The position numbers and the translations under genes are program-made. Source: Inia geoffrensis (Eukaryota > Chordata > Mammalia > Artiodactyla > Iniidae). Taken from it: DNA of 64,000 nt. Where the stretch lies: NCBI GenBank assembly GCA_036417435.1, contig CM070899.1, positions 71,368,501-71,432,500 of the forward strand. The letters run 5' to 3'. The notes under the pieces are model-generated. The model was not told where the DNA came from and did not search any database. It saw nothing but the letters and a program-made list of their open reading frames with translations. Shown here piece after piece: positions 1 to 11,900 of this stretch (position 1 is the first letter of the stretch; the number at the start of each line of letters is the position of its first letter).

Positions 1-1069
1 TTTTGCATACTTCTCATTTTGTCACATAGAATGTGAGAAGACATACAACCAAGGGTCAAAACTTTATTAAATTAATGTTTCTGCAGATTCATGAAAGGCT
101 TCAAACTGAAACCTCAATATATTTTTTCTCTAATTGTGTGTGGCTTTCAAGAATGTATTGACAACTATTACAGTTTGGTGCTGCTATCTTGATACTAGCA
201 CTTTTATCCACCATTGCTGTTGTACTGTCAGTGTAATTGTCAACTCAATGAAACAGACAAATTATGTCTTAGTAGTCCTATAAAAATAATTTTGACCTCC
301 CAGTCTTCCTATAAGCATATTGGAGATTAGGGGTATTCATAGAGCACCTTTTGAGAATTGCTGTTATATACCAATGGAAAATCCAATGAACTAACATATA
401 TGCAATGATACAGCTGGATCTCACAGACATTCTGCTAAGCAAAAGATACCAAACAAAAAAATACATACTACAATTACATTCAGAAAAATTCAAAACATAT
501 AAAACTAATATTATGAAAATGAAGTCAGAATTATGGTTACTTTTGGAGATTGTAATGACTGGGAGGTAGCATGTAAAAAGTTTCTTAAGTGCTATTAATA
601 TTCTATTTCTTGATCTGGGTGGAAGTTACATACGTGTGCTCACTTTTATGGTTATCAATCAAACTTCATAATTATGATTTCAACTTATTTTTTCTGTTTG
701 TATATAATATTTCTGTAAAAAGTATATAAAACTGAAATTTAATGTTTTAATTTCCTGTTACATTATTTTTCAACAGGGATTTTAGGACATGATCTAAACA
801 GCAGACTGGAAAATAGGAGGTTCATTTTGTCTATAAAGTCTTGCAGGTTTTCAAAAAATTCTGATCATATAGTAACTACTGTCTGGCTCTTTTATGGTTT
901 TTATCTGGTTACTATTTAAGTAGTCACTGCTAGAATTAATTTCCAGAATTCTTTTTGTGTGTGACTATCTCTATAATCAAGTCTTAAAATTTGTATACAG
1001 TACAGTCAGTGATTTCTCCATAAATTAGTTAATTTAACATTATTCTGTAATTATGTGTTTGATATTTCT
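1..1069. other. AT-rich non-coding DNA, nothing recognised
   Basis: The stretch is AT-rich with short homopolymer runs. The only open frames are short, such as 278-493 on the minus strand, and none shows a domain, splice context or codon bias. I see no interspersed repeat that I can name. Confidence 0.6.
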
Positions 1070-1071
1070 CT

Positions 1072-1158
1072 TTCCCACTAAAATATGTTCCTAAGAGTTA
1101 ATGAAATCTTATTCCTATTTGTATCTCTAGTGTCTAGCATGATATTTGGTATATAGAT
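1072..1158 (+). repeat. L2 LINE 3'-end-like remnant
   Basis: The order of words (a cleavage-like ATGTTCCTAAGAG region, then TTCCTATTTGTATCTCTAG, then TCTAGCATGATATTTGG and a run into the tail) follows the usual pattern of decayed L2 3' ends. The match is weak and was made by eye only. Confidence 0.4.
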
Positions 1159-1159
1159 G

Positions 1160-1567
1160 TTATATTAACTTGCTAAGTTTACAGTTGCTGCTGTAACAAA
1201 ATACCACAGACTGGGTGGCTTAAACAATAGAAATTAATTTTCTCACATTTGTGGAGGCTGAAAGTCTACGATCAGGTGTTGGCAGGGTTGGTTTCTTCTG
1301 AGGCCTCTCTCCTTGGATTGCAAATGTCTGTCTTCTTGCTGTGTCGTCACATGCTCTTTCCTCTGTGCATGTTTGTTTATGTCTAATCTCCGTTTCTTAT
1401 GAGGACACCAGGTATATTGGATTAGGGCCCACCCATATGACATCATTTTACCTTAATTACCTCTTCAAAGGCCTTATCTACAAGTACCAGTACCACGACG
1501 GTCTGAGACATTGGGTATTAGAACTTCAACACGTGAATTATGGGGGGGCATAATTTAGCCTATAACA
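1160..1567 (+). repeat. MaLR-type (MLT1-like) solo LTR
   Basis: About 400 bp starting TTACAGTTGCTGCTGTAACA and containing the conserved ACCACAGACTGGGTGGCTTA block, a GGAGGCTGAAAGTC block, ATGAGGACACCAG, TTGGATTAGGGCCCACCC and the closing TTCAACACGTGAATTATGGG block followed by CATAATTTAGCCTATAACA. This order is typical of mammalian MaLR/MLT1 LTRs. It has no internal retroviral sequence next to it, so it is a solo LTR. The exact subfamily is uncertain. Confidence 0.65.
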
Positions 1568-3115
1568 GATGTATTCAAAAAACGGATATGTGCATAATTG
1601 TGACATAAAGGAATGGGCACTGAAATAATAAGAAAAATAAATTATGACGTTTTCTTGCCATTAATTGATATTTAGTTGACCTATTAACCAACTGGAGTAT
1701 TAAATGGTTTTAGTTGCTTACTTTTCCACTTCTGTAATTCTGTTTTACTACATGTATATAAAGCACTATAATTTACTTATACAGCAAAATTATTTACATA
1801 GAGCTTTCAAATTTTTAATTGATCAACTTACTTTAATAAATATTGCTTTGAAACAAATAAATCAAAAAAATATACTTTGTGACAGGCCAACATTATCTGT
1901 TCCAAATAACATTAATATACATGTACAAAAATTGTGCTAAAAATTTTCATTGCTTAGGAATTTTGAAATACATTATAGTAATATTTAATTTTAATGTGTA
2001 TTGATTATTTATAAGCTGTTACATTTTATTTTTAGATTTCTACAAAGATGTAAATAATTATAAAACTTTGTAAAGAAGTGTAGGCATAGACAAATAAAAT
2101 TTTGAAGTTGGCAATATTTATTTTTATTGTCTTCTAATTTTCCTTCTCTTCCTTAAGAAGCATTAAGAATCTGTGAAGGTGAGACAAGCATTTAAATTAC
2201 CAAAAGACAGGAAGAAAAACAATTAACTCATTCAACGAACTAGATGAGTCCTTGAATACACCAGGGAAGATTATCAAGCTTATTATCTTTAGACAGTAAA
2301 GGTTCCAAAGTAGAGTGAAATAGAAAATTTTGTTGCAAAAAAATAATTTCAGATAGAGCTTGACTATAAACTGGTTATGTTTTTCAAACTGTTTATACAC
2401 TGAAAGGTGACTCTTACATCACATAATATGTGACATTTCACTAGTTAATATTTTTTAAAAAAGGACTCTGTGAATGATGATGATGATTTCCCTTTGTTCT
2501 GAGCAAAGGAAATAGCACATATTTATGTCTCATTATACAACATTAGATAGCACTATAACCTTATATTATGTTAATATTTTCTTTTATCCCATCATGTCAT
2601 GCTTCTAAAATGTTTTAAAGTATAATTAAGAATACTTTTTTTTTAACTTAGATGGTCCTTGCTTAAGCATTTGGATTTCAGAGAAACATTGTATCATTTG
2701 AGTTAAATATGCTTCATTATTATTTAAAATGACATTTCATTTTATACATATATGATATTTTGAGGCTAATCTTAATGAATGTTTCAGTTACGGTCTAATA
2801 AAGAGACAGACACCACAAAACAATTTAAACATGTAACAGGGAAAGTAATACGAAGAATTAATAATTATAACTGGGGTAATGAAGAATTGGCAAAGAGAAC
2901 TCTAAATAACAGGAATAGTAGAAGTAGATATTCTTGCAACAAAAGTTTTTTAGAACCATCTGCCTCAGTGCCTTGGACTGAAACCTTATGTGCTACTATC
3001 CATGACCATGACTCCTCAATGTCTCCAAACAGAATTGTTAGCCTCCAATTCCACCTATTCAAACTCTTCTTACTTGGATTACACAAAATGCTTTCTGTTT
3101 CTTTGAACAATTTCT
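1568..3115. other. AT-rich non-coding DNA, nothing recognised
   Basis: Contains a short GATGATGATGATGATT run near 2475 and many A/T runs. A frame that opens at 2779 continues into the SINE at 3116 and has no recognisable protein features. The block 2780-3100 has a composition unlike its surroundings and may be an old LTR fragment, but I cannot name it. Confidence 0.5.
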
Positions 3116-3481
3116 TTTTTTATAAAAAAATATTTATTTCTTTTATTTATTTATTTTTGGCTGTGTTGGGTCTTTGTTGCTGTGCGTGGGGTTTCTCTAG
3201 TTGCAGTGAGCAGGGGCTACTGTTCGTTGCAGTGCGCGGGCTTCTCATTGCAGTGGCTTCTCTCGTTGCAGAGCATGGGCTCTAGGCACGTGGACTTCAG
3301 TAGTTGTGGCATGCGGGCTCAGTAGTTGTGACTCACGGGCTCTAGAGCACAGGCTCAGTAGTTGTGGCGCACGGGCTTAGTTGCTCCACGGCATGTAGGA
3401 TCTTCCCGGACCAGGGCTCGAACCCGTGTCCCCTGCATTGGCAGGTGGATTCTCAACCACTGCGCCACCAGGGAAGTCCCC
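3116..3481 (-). mobile_element. CHR SINE, long form, minus strand
   Basis: tRNA-derived SINE read on the minus strand. The head (GGGACTTCCCTGGTGGCGCA on the minus strand) lies at 3462-3481, with an A-box-like TGGTGGCGCAGTGGTTGAG and a B-box-like GGTTCGAGCCC. The body holds three CAGTAGTTGTG units (3298, 3320, 3356). The A-rich tail is at 3116-3160. It is flanked by a perfect 13-bp TSD, TTGAACAATTTCT, at 3103-3115 and 3482-3494. This long form of about 366 bp resembles the older full-length CHR type. Confidence 0.92.
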
Positions 3482-3494
3482 TTGAACAATTTCT

Positions 3495-4009
3495 GATTAA
3501 TATTACGTAAGAAGCCAAGTCACTCATGCTCCAGTTGGAACTTTCCACTCTCTAGGCCTGTTACCCAACACTAAAGACTGGAATTCCTTAGTCATGATCT
3601 TGAGGAACCCATCTTCTATCTCCAGATATTTGATCCCTTCCTTCCTGAGTTGAATATTTAAGTATTTTCTTGGTTTACTCATTTTATTGAAGCACATCAG
3701 CCAGAATCTTTTCGAAAAAGGTACATAGGAGATATTCATTTGTTGTTGTTTGGTTTTGTCCTTTTCAAGTAGGAAACAATTTTACTCTTTTTATTGTTAA
3801 ATCATTTAGTTACAAAATTTGATGTAGGAATCCTATTGCTGCATGTAATTCTAAATTTCTGTTTAATCAATCCTGTGTATGTCTCCTAATTATTTTGTTT
3901 TTATTTGTCCTCCCAGAATCTCTTTAGCATTTTCGCTTTGCCCTTAGAGTTTCAAAACTGCACAATGGTATGCCTTTGTGCACAGTCACTTCTTCGAGGT
4001 AAAACAGAT
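3495..4009. other. Non-coding DNA, possible unnamed old repeat
   Basis: The part 3500-3740 is less AT-rich than its surroundings and reads like an old interspersed repeat (words such as TTGAAGCACATC near 3690), but I cannot place it in a family. A frame at 3524-3739 on the minus strand has no supporting features. Confidence 0.4.
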
Positions 4010-4545
4010 ATTCAGTAAAATTCTCCAATTTTAAGTGTATAATTATACAAGATTTGGCAAATGTATAAAATCACGTAACTAACTCTCACAATTAAGAATT
4101 AGAACATTTTGATCACTCCATTCTGTTACCATTGTCTTGACTTTCCTAGAATTTCACATAAGTGCACAGGCTTTTGTGTCTGGCTTACTTAACTTAGAAT
4201 CATATTTCTGAGATTTGTCCAATTTGGTTTTTTTTATCAGTTGTTTTTTTCCTTGCTGTTGCTGAGTAGTATTCTATTATTATATGCATATACCAAGTTT
4301 CCTTATACATTCACAAGTTGATGTGCATTTGGGTGGTTTCCAGTATTTTGGATTTATATTTATTTTGAATAAAGACGCCATGCACTTTACATACACATCT
4401 TTGTGTACACATATATTTCCATTTCTCTTAGATAAATACCTAGAAGTAGATGACAGTTTAACTTTAGAAGATGCTATCATTCTCCTTTCCAATGTGGCAC
4501 TGTCATTTTTTTAAATTCCCACCATTATACTGGAAATCAATGGTC
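4010..4545 (-). mobile_element. Old L1M 3'-end fragment, minus strand
   Basis: Read on the plus strand, the sequence has the typical reversed L1M end: a GTATAATTATACAAGATTTGGC block, TTCTGTTACCATTGTC, a block ending TGCTGAGTAGTATTCTATTA, ACAAGTTGATGTGCATTTGGGTGG and the ATAAATACCTAGAAGTAGATG block. It is heavily diverged, with no open frame spanning it, and is followed shortly by a CHR SINE. Confidence 0.7.
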
Positions 4546-4614
4546 TTTTAAATCAGAAAATTCATACCTTTTTGTTTGGGGGAATTTTGTTAAAGTCTGT
4601 CCTGGATAATTCCC

Positions 4615-4827
4615 TCTTACTTTTTTTTTTTTTGGCGGTACATGGGCCTCTCACTGTTGTGACCTCTCCCGTTGCAGAGCACAGGCTCCGGATGCGCAGG
4701 CTCAGCAGCCATGGCTCACGGGCCCAGCCGCTCCGCGGCATGTGGGATCCTCCCAGACCAGGGCACGAACCCGCATCCTCTTCATCGGTAGGCAGACTCT
4801 CAACCACTGCGCCACCAGGGAAGCCCA
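4615..4827 (-). mobile_element. CHR SINE, short form, minus strand
   Basis: The T13 tract at 4621-4633 is the reversed A-tail. The head lies at 4805-4827, reading GGGCTTCCCTGGTGGCGCAG on the minus strand. It is flanked by the TSD ATAATTCCC at 4606-4614 and 4828-4836. The GC-rich body aligns along its length with the other short copies in this window (12500, 20353, 39302, 47514, 63589). Open frames on both strands here are by-products of the GC-rich SINE and are not genes. Confidence 0.92.
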
Positions 4828-4875
4828 ATAATTCCCCTTTTTAATCTATTCTCTTCTGCCAAACTCCCATTATTA

Positions 4876-4901
4876 TGTGTGCAATATTATTATTGCACAC
4901 A
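4876..4901. repeat. Inverted repeat (11-bp stem, 4-nt loop)
   Basis: TGTGTGCAATA at 4876-4886 is followed by TTAT and then its exact reverse complement TATTGCACACA at 4891-4901. A related near-palindrome, TTGTGTGCACAA, follows about 4 bp later. No poly-T terminator or gene lies next to it. Confidence 0.75.
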
Positions 4902-5883
4902 ATTATTGTGTGCACAAATATTGTGCGTTAATATTGAGGTATATATATAGATATAAATTTGGATATAAAGACAGAAATTTATACATATATATACTTACAT
5001 TTGGTAATAACATGTATATTACATTTGATTGCATTTTCAAAATTCTAATGTTATTTTATAATGGTATTTTCTTTTTGATGTATTTTTAAAGGCATTTACT
5101 TAAAATGAGAATAAAATGGCTATACACTACTTCAGAATGAATAAAAGCAACTCAGTAACAAAGCCATTTTCATAGAAGAAATATCAAACTTCATAAACAA
5201 TTAAACAGATTAAAGCATCTTCTTTACAGTTGTGCTTAATGAGAGCTTGGGGAATTAAATACAGAATTTCCATTAAAATGACTGAGAAATTGTGCATGTA
5301 GTTTCCTACTTGCCTTGATGACATTCTGACCTTCCTACTGAATTTTTAAAAAGGGAGTAATTCCATAGTTTAAAGAGTACCTGGTAATCTTGTCAACACA
5401 TTCTTACGTATTAAGTACAAGTGTTTATGAGTATTTTTGATGTTCAAGATGACAACAGGTGTACCTGTTTTACATTTCATTCCTATATGTGTTCTTGCAA
5501 TAGTGTAAAATGTTACATTAATTTTTTCCATTAAATTTAAGAAAATTTAGTACATTGAGTTATTTTACTTCCTTGGTGAAAAGAGTCATATTTTTCTAGC
5601 AGAAAACTGATTCCTGGCAAACAATTTGCTAGACATTTATGACACAAAAAGGATTAAGAAAGAAAAAATTGTATTTATCACATTTCTTCTTTACTTTCCT
5701 AGGGGAAATGTAAAGTTCCTGACACTCCAGTCTCACATAGCAACATTTAATATGTGGCTAGATTATTTTAAACTTTTGTCCACACAATGATGTTTAAAAA
5801 AATCCACGGACTTAATCAATTTGTCACAGCTTTTAAAGATGACATTGTTAAACTGAAAAGTTTGATCAAAGTTTTGTGCATGC
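4902..5883. other. AT-rich non-coding DNA, nothing recognised
   Basis: Strongly AT-rich, with TATATATAG-type words around 4940-5000. No repeat family, RNA gene or coding signal was recognised. Confidence 0.55.
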
Positions 5884-7924
5884 AAGGAAATAACAAAGAT
5901 TAGAGCAGAAATAAGAGAAATAAAGACTAAAATGACAATAGAGAAGATAAATAAAACTAAGAGCTGGTTCTTTGAAAAGATTTTAAAAATTAACAAGCCT
6001 TAATCTAGACTCACCAAGAAAAAAAGAAAAAGAACTCAAATAAATAAAATCAGAAATAAGAGAGATGTTACAACTGATACCACAGAAATGCAAAGAATCA
6101 TAAGAGATTACTATGAACCATTATATGACAACAAACTGCACAACATAGAAAAAAATTAACTCCTACAAACACACAACCTACCAAGACTGAATCACGATGA
6201 AATAGAAAATATGAATAGACTGATTATTGGTAAGGAGATTGAACCAGTAATCACAAACCTCCCAACAAATAAAAGTCCAGGACTCGATGGCTTCAGTGGC
6301 AAATTCTACCAAACATTCAAAGAATAATCAATAATAATCATTCTCAAATTCCTCAAAAATAAAAGAGGAGAGAACTCTTGTAGAGTCATTTTATGAGGCA
6401 AGCATTACCTTGATACCAAAACCAGACAAGGACACCACAAGAAATTTATAGACCAATATACCTGATGAACATAAATATAACAATCCTCAACAAAATATTA
6501 CCAAATCAAATTCAATAATAAATTCAAAGGATCATACACCATGATCAAGTGGTGTTTATTCCAGGGATGCAAGGATGGTTCAATATGTGCAAATTAGTGT
6601 GATAAAATACATTACCAAAATGAAGCATAACAATTATATGATCATCTCAATAAGTGCAGAAAGAGCATTTGACAAAATTCAACATTAATTTCTGATAAAA
6701 ACTCTCAACAAAGTGGGTATAGAGGGAATATACCTCAACATAATAAAGGTCACATATAATAAGCCCTCAGCTAATATCATACTCAAAACATGAAAAGTGG
6801 AAAGCCTTTCCTCTAAGCTTAGGAACAAGATAAGTTTGTCCACTTTCACGACTTTTAATCAACATAGTATTGGAAGTCCTAGCCAGGGCAATTAGGCAAG
6901 AAAAAGAAATAAAGGGCATCCTATTGGAAAGAAAGGAGTAAAACTGTCACTATTTGCAGATGATATGATATTATATATAGACTACCCTAAAGAATCCTTC
7001 AAAAAAAACCTGTTAGAATTCAGTAAGTTTGTAAGATAAAAAATCAATACACAAAACTCTGTTGTGTTCCTGTACACTAATAATGAACTATCAAAAGGAG
7101 ACAAAGAAAACAATCCCATTTACAATTGTATCAAAAGAATAAAATACCTAGGAGTAAATTTAATCAAGGAGGTGAAAAACATCTATACTTAACACTGCAA
7201 GATATTAGTCAAAGAATATGAAGATGACACAAATGGAAAGATATTCCAAGCTCATTGGTTAGAAGAATTAATATTATTAAAATGTCTTACTATCCAAAGC
7301 AATCTACAAATTCAGTACAATCTCTATCAAAATTCCAGTGGTACTTTTCAAAGAAATAGAATGAATAATCCTCCAAATTTGTATGGAATCATAAAAAAAA
7401 AATAAAAGCCAAAGCAGTCTTGAGAAAGAAGAACAAAGCTGGAGGCATCATGCTCCCTTTTTGCAAACTATATTCCAAAGTTATAGTAATTAAAATAGTA
7501 TGGCATTGGCATAAAAAACAGACATGTAGATTGATGGACCAGAATTGAGGGCCCAGAAATAAATCGATGCATATATGGCTAATTAACTAACAACAAAGGA
7601 GCCAAGACAATTTAGTGGGGAAAGGACAGTATTTTCAAAAAGTCTGTTCGGAAAACTGGACAGTCACATGCAAAAGAATAAAACTAGACCATCTTACACT
7701 ATACACAAAAATTAACTTAAAATGTTTTAAAGACTTGAATGTAAGACTTTAAACCAGAAAACTGTTAGAAGAAAACACGTGATAACCTCCTTGACATAGG
7801 TCTTGGCAACAATTATTTTTAATTTGACAGCAAAAGCAAAAGAAACAAAGCAAAAATAAATAAGTGGGAAAATATCATACTAAGAAGGTTTCCGCACAGC
7901 AAAGGAAACCATCAGCAAAATGAA
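5884..7924 (+). mobile_element. Old L1 (L1-A), ORF2 part, left of nested insertion
   Basis: A 5'-truncated, decayed LINE-1 in plus orientation. It starts inside ORF2, after the endonuclease domain, with the AAGAGCTGGTTCTTTGAAAAG block at 5960. It runs through the reverse transcriptase: a TCCAGGACTCGATGG block near 6275, a motif A region near 6650-6680, and the FADD catalytic codons TTTGCAGATGAT at 6953-6964. It then runs into the C-terminal part, ending GCAAAGGAAACCATCAGCAA. Many stops and frameshifts leave no long open frame. The sequence breaks at 7924 and resumes at 13216, with L1-B lying between. Confidence 0.9.
7916..7924 (+). repeat. Left TSD of L1-B
   Basis: CAAAATGAA here recurs at 13216-13224 directly after the A-rich end of L1-B. 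Joined across the insertion, L1-A sequence continues without loss. Confidence 0.8.
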
Positions 7925-7993
7925 GAGAAGCAAGAAGAACTACAATCCTGCACCCCGAGTAACAAAACCCACATTCACAGAAAGATAGACAAG

Positions 7994-8962
7994 ATGAAAA
8001 GGCAGAGGGCTATGTACCAGAAGAAGGAACAAGATAAAACCCCAGAAAAACAGCTAAGTGAAGTGACGATAGGCAACCTTCCAGAAAAAGAATTCAGAAT
8101 AATCATAGTGAAGATGATCCAGGACATCAGAAAAAGAATTGAGGAAAAGATCGACAAGATGCAAGAGATGTTTAACAAAGACCTACAAGAATTAAAGAAC
8201 AAACAAACAGAGATGAACAATATAATAACTGAAATGAAAAATACACTAAAAGGAATCAACAGCAGAATAACTGAGGGAGAAGAACGGATAAGTGACCTGG
8301 AAGACAGAATGGTGGAATTCACGGCTGTGGAACAGAATAAAGAAAAACGATTGAAAAGAAATGATGACACCGTAAGAGACAGCTGGGACAACATTAAATG
8401 CAACAACATTCACATTATAGGGGCCCCAGAAGGAGAAGAGAAAGAACCCAAGAAAATATTTGAAGAGATTATAGTCGAAAACTTCCCTAACATGGGAAAG
8501 GAAATAGCCAACCAAGTCCAGGAAGCACAATGAGTCCCATACAGGATAAACCCAAGGAGAAACACACCGAGACACATAGCAATCAAATTGGCAGAAATTA
8601 AAGATAAAGAAAAATTACTGAAAGCAGCAAGGGAAAAATGACAAATAACATACAAGGGAACTCCCATAAGGTTAACAGCTGATTTCTCAGCAGAAACTCT
8701 ACAAGCCAGAAGGGAGTGGCATGATATACTTAAAGTGATGAAAGGGAAGAACCTACAACCAAGATTACTCTACCCGGCAAGGATCTCATTCAGATTTGAA
8801 GGAGAAATCAGAAGCTTTTACGGACAAGCAAAAGCTAAGAGAATTCAGCACCACCAAACCAGCTCTACAACAAATGCTAAACAAGGTACTCTAAGTGGGA
8901 AACACAACAGAAGAAAAGGACCTACAAAAACAAACCCAAAACAATTAAGAAAATGGTCATAG
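7994..8962 (+). pseudogene. L1-B ORF1 (RNA-binding chaperone), two internal stops
   Basis: L1 ORF1 encodes the trimeric RNA-binding protein that coats L1 RNA. The frame begins at ATG 7994. The N-terminal part is lysine- and glutamate-rich with a long heptad coiled coil at about residues 40-110, followed by an RRM-like start (NIHIIGAPEGEE) near residue 140. An in-frame TGA at 8531-8533 cuts the protein to 179 residues, and a second TGA lies at 8639-8641. The same frame then continues into the basic C-terminal domain (from 8735, with the RISFRFEGEIRSFYG region) and ends at TAG 8960-8962. Read through, it would be about 322 codons, close to the usual L1 ORF1 length. The first stop looks like a CGA-to-TGA change typical of CpG decay. 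Confidence 0.88.
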
Positions 8963-11900
8963 GAACATACATATCGATAATTACCTTGAACGTGAATCGA
9001 TTAAATGCTCCAACCAAAAGACACAGTCTGGCTGAATAGATACAAAAACAAGACCTATATACGTGCTGTCTACAAGAGATGCACTTCAGACCTAGGGACA
9101 CATACAGGCTGAAAGTGAGGTGATGGAAAATGATATTCCATGCAAATGGAAATCAAAAGAAAGCTGGAGTAGCTATACTCGTATCAGATAAAATACATTT
9201 TAAAATAAAGAATGGTACAAGAGACAAGGAAGGACACTACATAATGATCAAGGAATCAATCCAATAAGAAGATATAACAATTATAAATATACATGCACCC
9301 AACATAGGAGCAACTCAATACATAAGGCAACTGCTAACAAAAGCTATAAAAGAGGAAATCTACAGTAACACAATAATAGTGGGGGTCTTTAAATTACACC
9401 AATGGACAGATCATCCAAAATGAAAATAAATAAGGAAACAGAAGCTTTAAATGACACAATAGACCAGGTAGATTTAACTGATATTTATAGGACATTCCAT
9501 CCCAAAACAGCAGATTACACTTTCTTCTCAAGTGTGCATGGAACATTCTCCAGGATAGATCACATCTTGGGTCACAAATCAAACCTCAGTAAATTTAAGA
9601 AAATTGAAATCATATCAAGCATCTTTTCTGACCACAACACTATGAGATTAGAAATGAATTAGAGGGAAAAAAACGTAAAAAACACAAACACATGGAGGCT
9701 AAACAATAAATTATTAAATAACCAAGAGATCACTGAAGAAAGCAAAGAGGTAATTAAAAAAAATACCTAGAGACAAATGACAATGAAAACATGAGGATCC
9801 AAAACCTACGGGATGCAGCAAAAGCAGTTTGAAGAGGGAGGTTTATAGCTATACAAGCCTACCTCAAGAAACATCTCAAATAAACAATCTAACCTTACAC
9901 CTAAAGGAACCAGAGAAAGAAGAACAAAAGAAAAACCCCAAAATCATCAGAAGAAATCATAAAGATGAGGGCAGAAATAAATGAAATAGAAACAAAGAAA
10001 ACAATAGCAAATATCAATAGAAATAAAAGCTGGTTCTTTGAGAAGGTAAACTAAATGGATAAACCATTAGCCAGACTCATCAAGAAAAAGAGGGAGAGGA
10101 CTTAAATCAATAAAATTAGAAATGAAAAAGACATTACAACAGACACTGCAGAAATACAAAGCATCCGAAGAGACTACTACAAGCAACTCCATGCCAATAA
10201 AATGGACAATCTGGAAGAAATGGACAAATTCTTAGAAAAGTATAACCTTCCAAGACTGAACCAGGAAGAAACAGAAAATATGAGCAGACAAATCACAAGT
10301 AATGAAATTGAAACTGTGATTAAAAATCTTCCAACAAACGGAAGTCCAGGACCAGATGGTTTCACAGGTTAATTCTATCAATCATTTAGAGAATAGCTAA
10401 CACCTATCCTTCACAAACTCTTCCAAAAAATTGCAGAAGAAGGAACATTCCCAAGCTAATTCTATGAGGCCACCATCACCCTGATACCAAAACCAGACAA
10501 AGATACTACAAAAAAAAATTACAGACTAATATCACTGATGAACATAGATGCAAAAATCCTCAACAAAACACTAGCAAACAGAATCCAACAACACTTTAAA
10601 AGGATCATACACCATGATCAAGTGGGATTTATCCCAGGGATGCAAGGATTCTTCAATATATGCAAATCAATCAGTGTGATACATCACATTAACAAATTGA
10701 AGAATAAAAACCATATGATCATCTCAATAGGTGCAGAAAAAGCTTTTGACAAAATTCGTCACCCATTTATGATAAAAACTATCCAGAAAGTGGGCATAGA
10801 GGGAACCTACCTCAACATAATAAAGGCCATATATAACAAACCCACAGCAAACATCATTCTCAATGGTGAAAAACTGAAAGCATTTCCTCTAAGATCAGGA
10901 ACAAGACAAGGATGTCCACTCTCACCATTATTATTCAACATAGTTTGGAAGTCCTAGCCATGGCAATCAGGGAAGAAAAAGAAATAAAAGGAATACAAAT
11001 AGGAAAAGAAGAAATAAAGCTGTCACTGTTTGCAGATGACATGATACTATACATAGAGAATCCTAAAAATGCCACCAGAAAACTACTAGAGCTAATCAAT
11101 GAATTTGGTAAAGTTACAGGATACAAAATTAATGTACAGAAATCTCTTGCATTCCTATAAACTAATGATGAAAAATCTGAAAGAGAAAGTAAGGAAACAT
11201 TCCCATTTACCACTGCAACAAAAAGAATAAAATACCTAGGAATAAACCTACCTAGGGAGGCAAAAGACCTGTATGCAGAAAACTATAAGACACTGATGAA
11301 AGAACTTAAAGATGATACCAACAGATGGAGAGATATACCATGTTCTTGGAGAGGAAGAATCAACATTGTGAAAATGACTATAATACCCAAATCAATCTAT
11401 AGATTCAATGCAATCCCTATCAAATTACCGATGGCATTTTTTACGGAACTAGAACAAAAAATCTCAAAATTTGCAGGGAGACACAAAAGACCCCGAATAG
11501 CCAAAGGAGTCTTGAGGGAAAAAAATGGAGCTGGAGGAATCAGACTCCCTGACTTCAGACTATACTACAAAGCTACAGTAATCAAGATAATATGATACTC
11601 TCACAAACATGGAAACATAGATCAGTGGAACAAGATAGAAAGCCCAGAGATAAACCCACGCACCTATGGTCAAATAATCTAGGGCAAAGGAGGCAAGGAT
11701 ATACAATGGAGAAAAGACAGTCTCTTCAATAAGTGCTGCTGGGAAAACTGGACAGCTACATGTAAAAGAATGAATTTAGAACACTCCCTAACAGCATACA
11801 CAAAAAATAAACTCAAAATGTATTCGAGACCTACATGTAATACTAGACGCTATAAAACTCTTAGGGGAAAACGTCGGAAGAACACTCTTTGGCATAAATC

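Noticed and set aside
2779..3285. 168-codon open frame as a protein-coding gene
   Set aside because: The second half is reversed CHR SINE and the first half has no domain, codon bias or splice context; long frames over this SINE are common.
8735..8962. Separate small basic protein gene
   Set aside because: It is in the same frame as L1-B ORF1 after two in-frame stops and corresponds to the ORF1 C-terminal domain.
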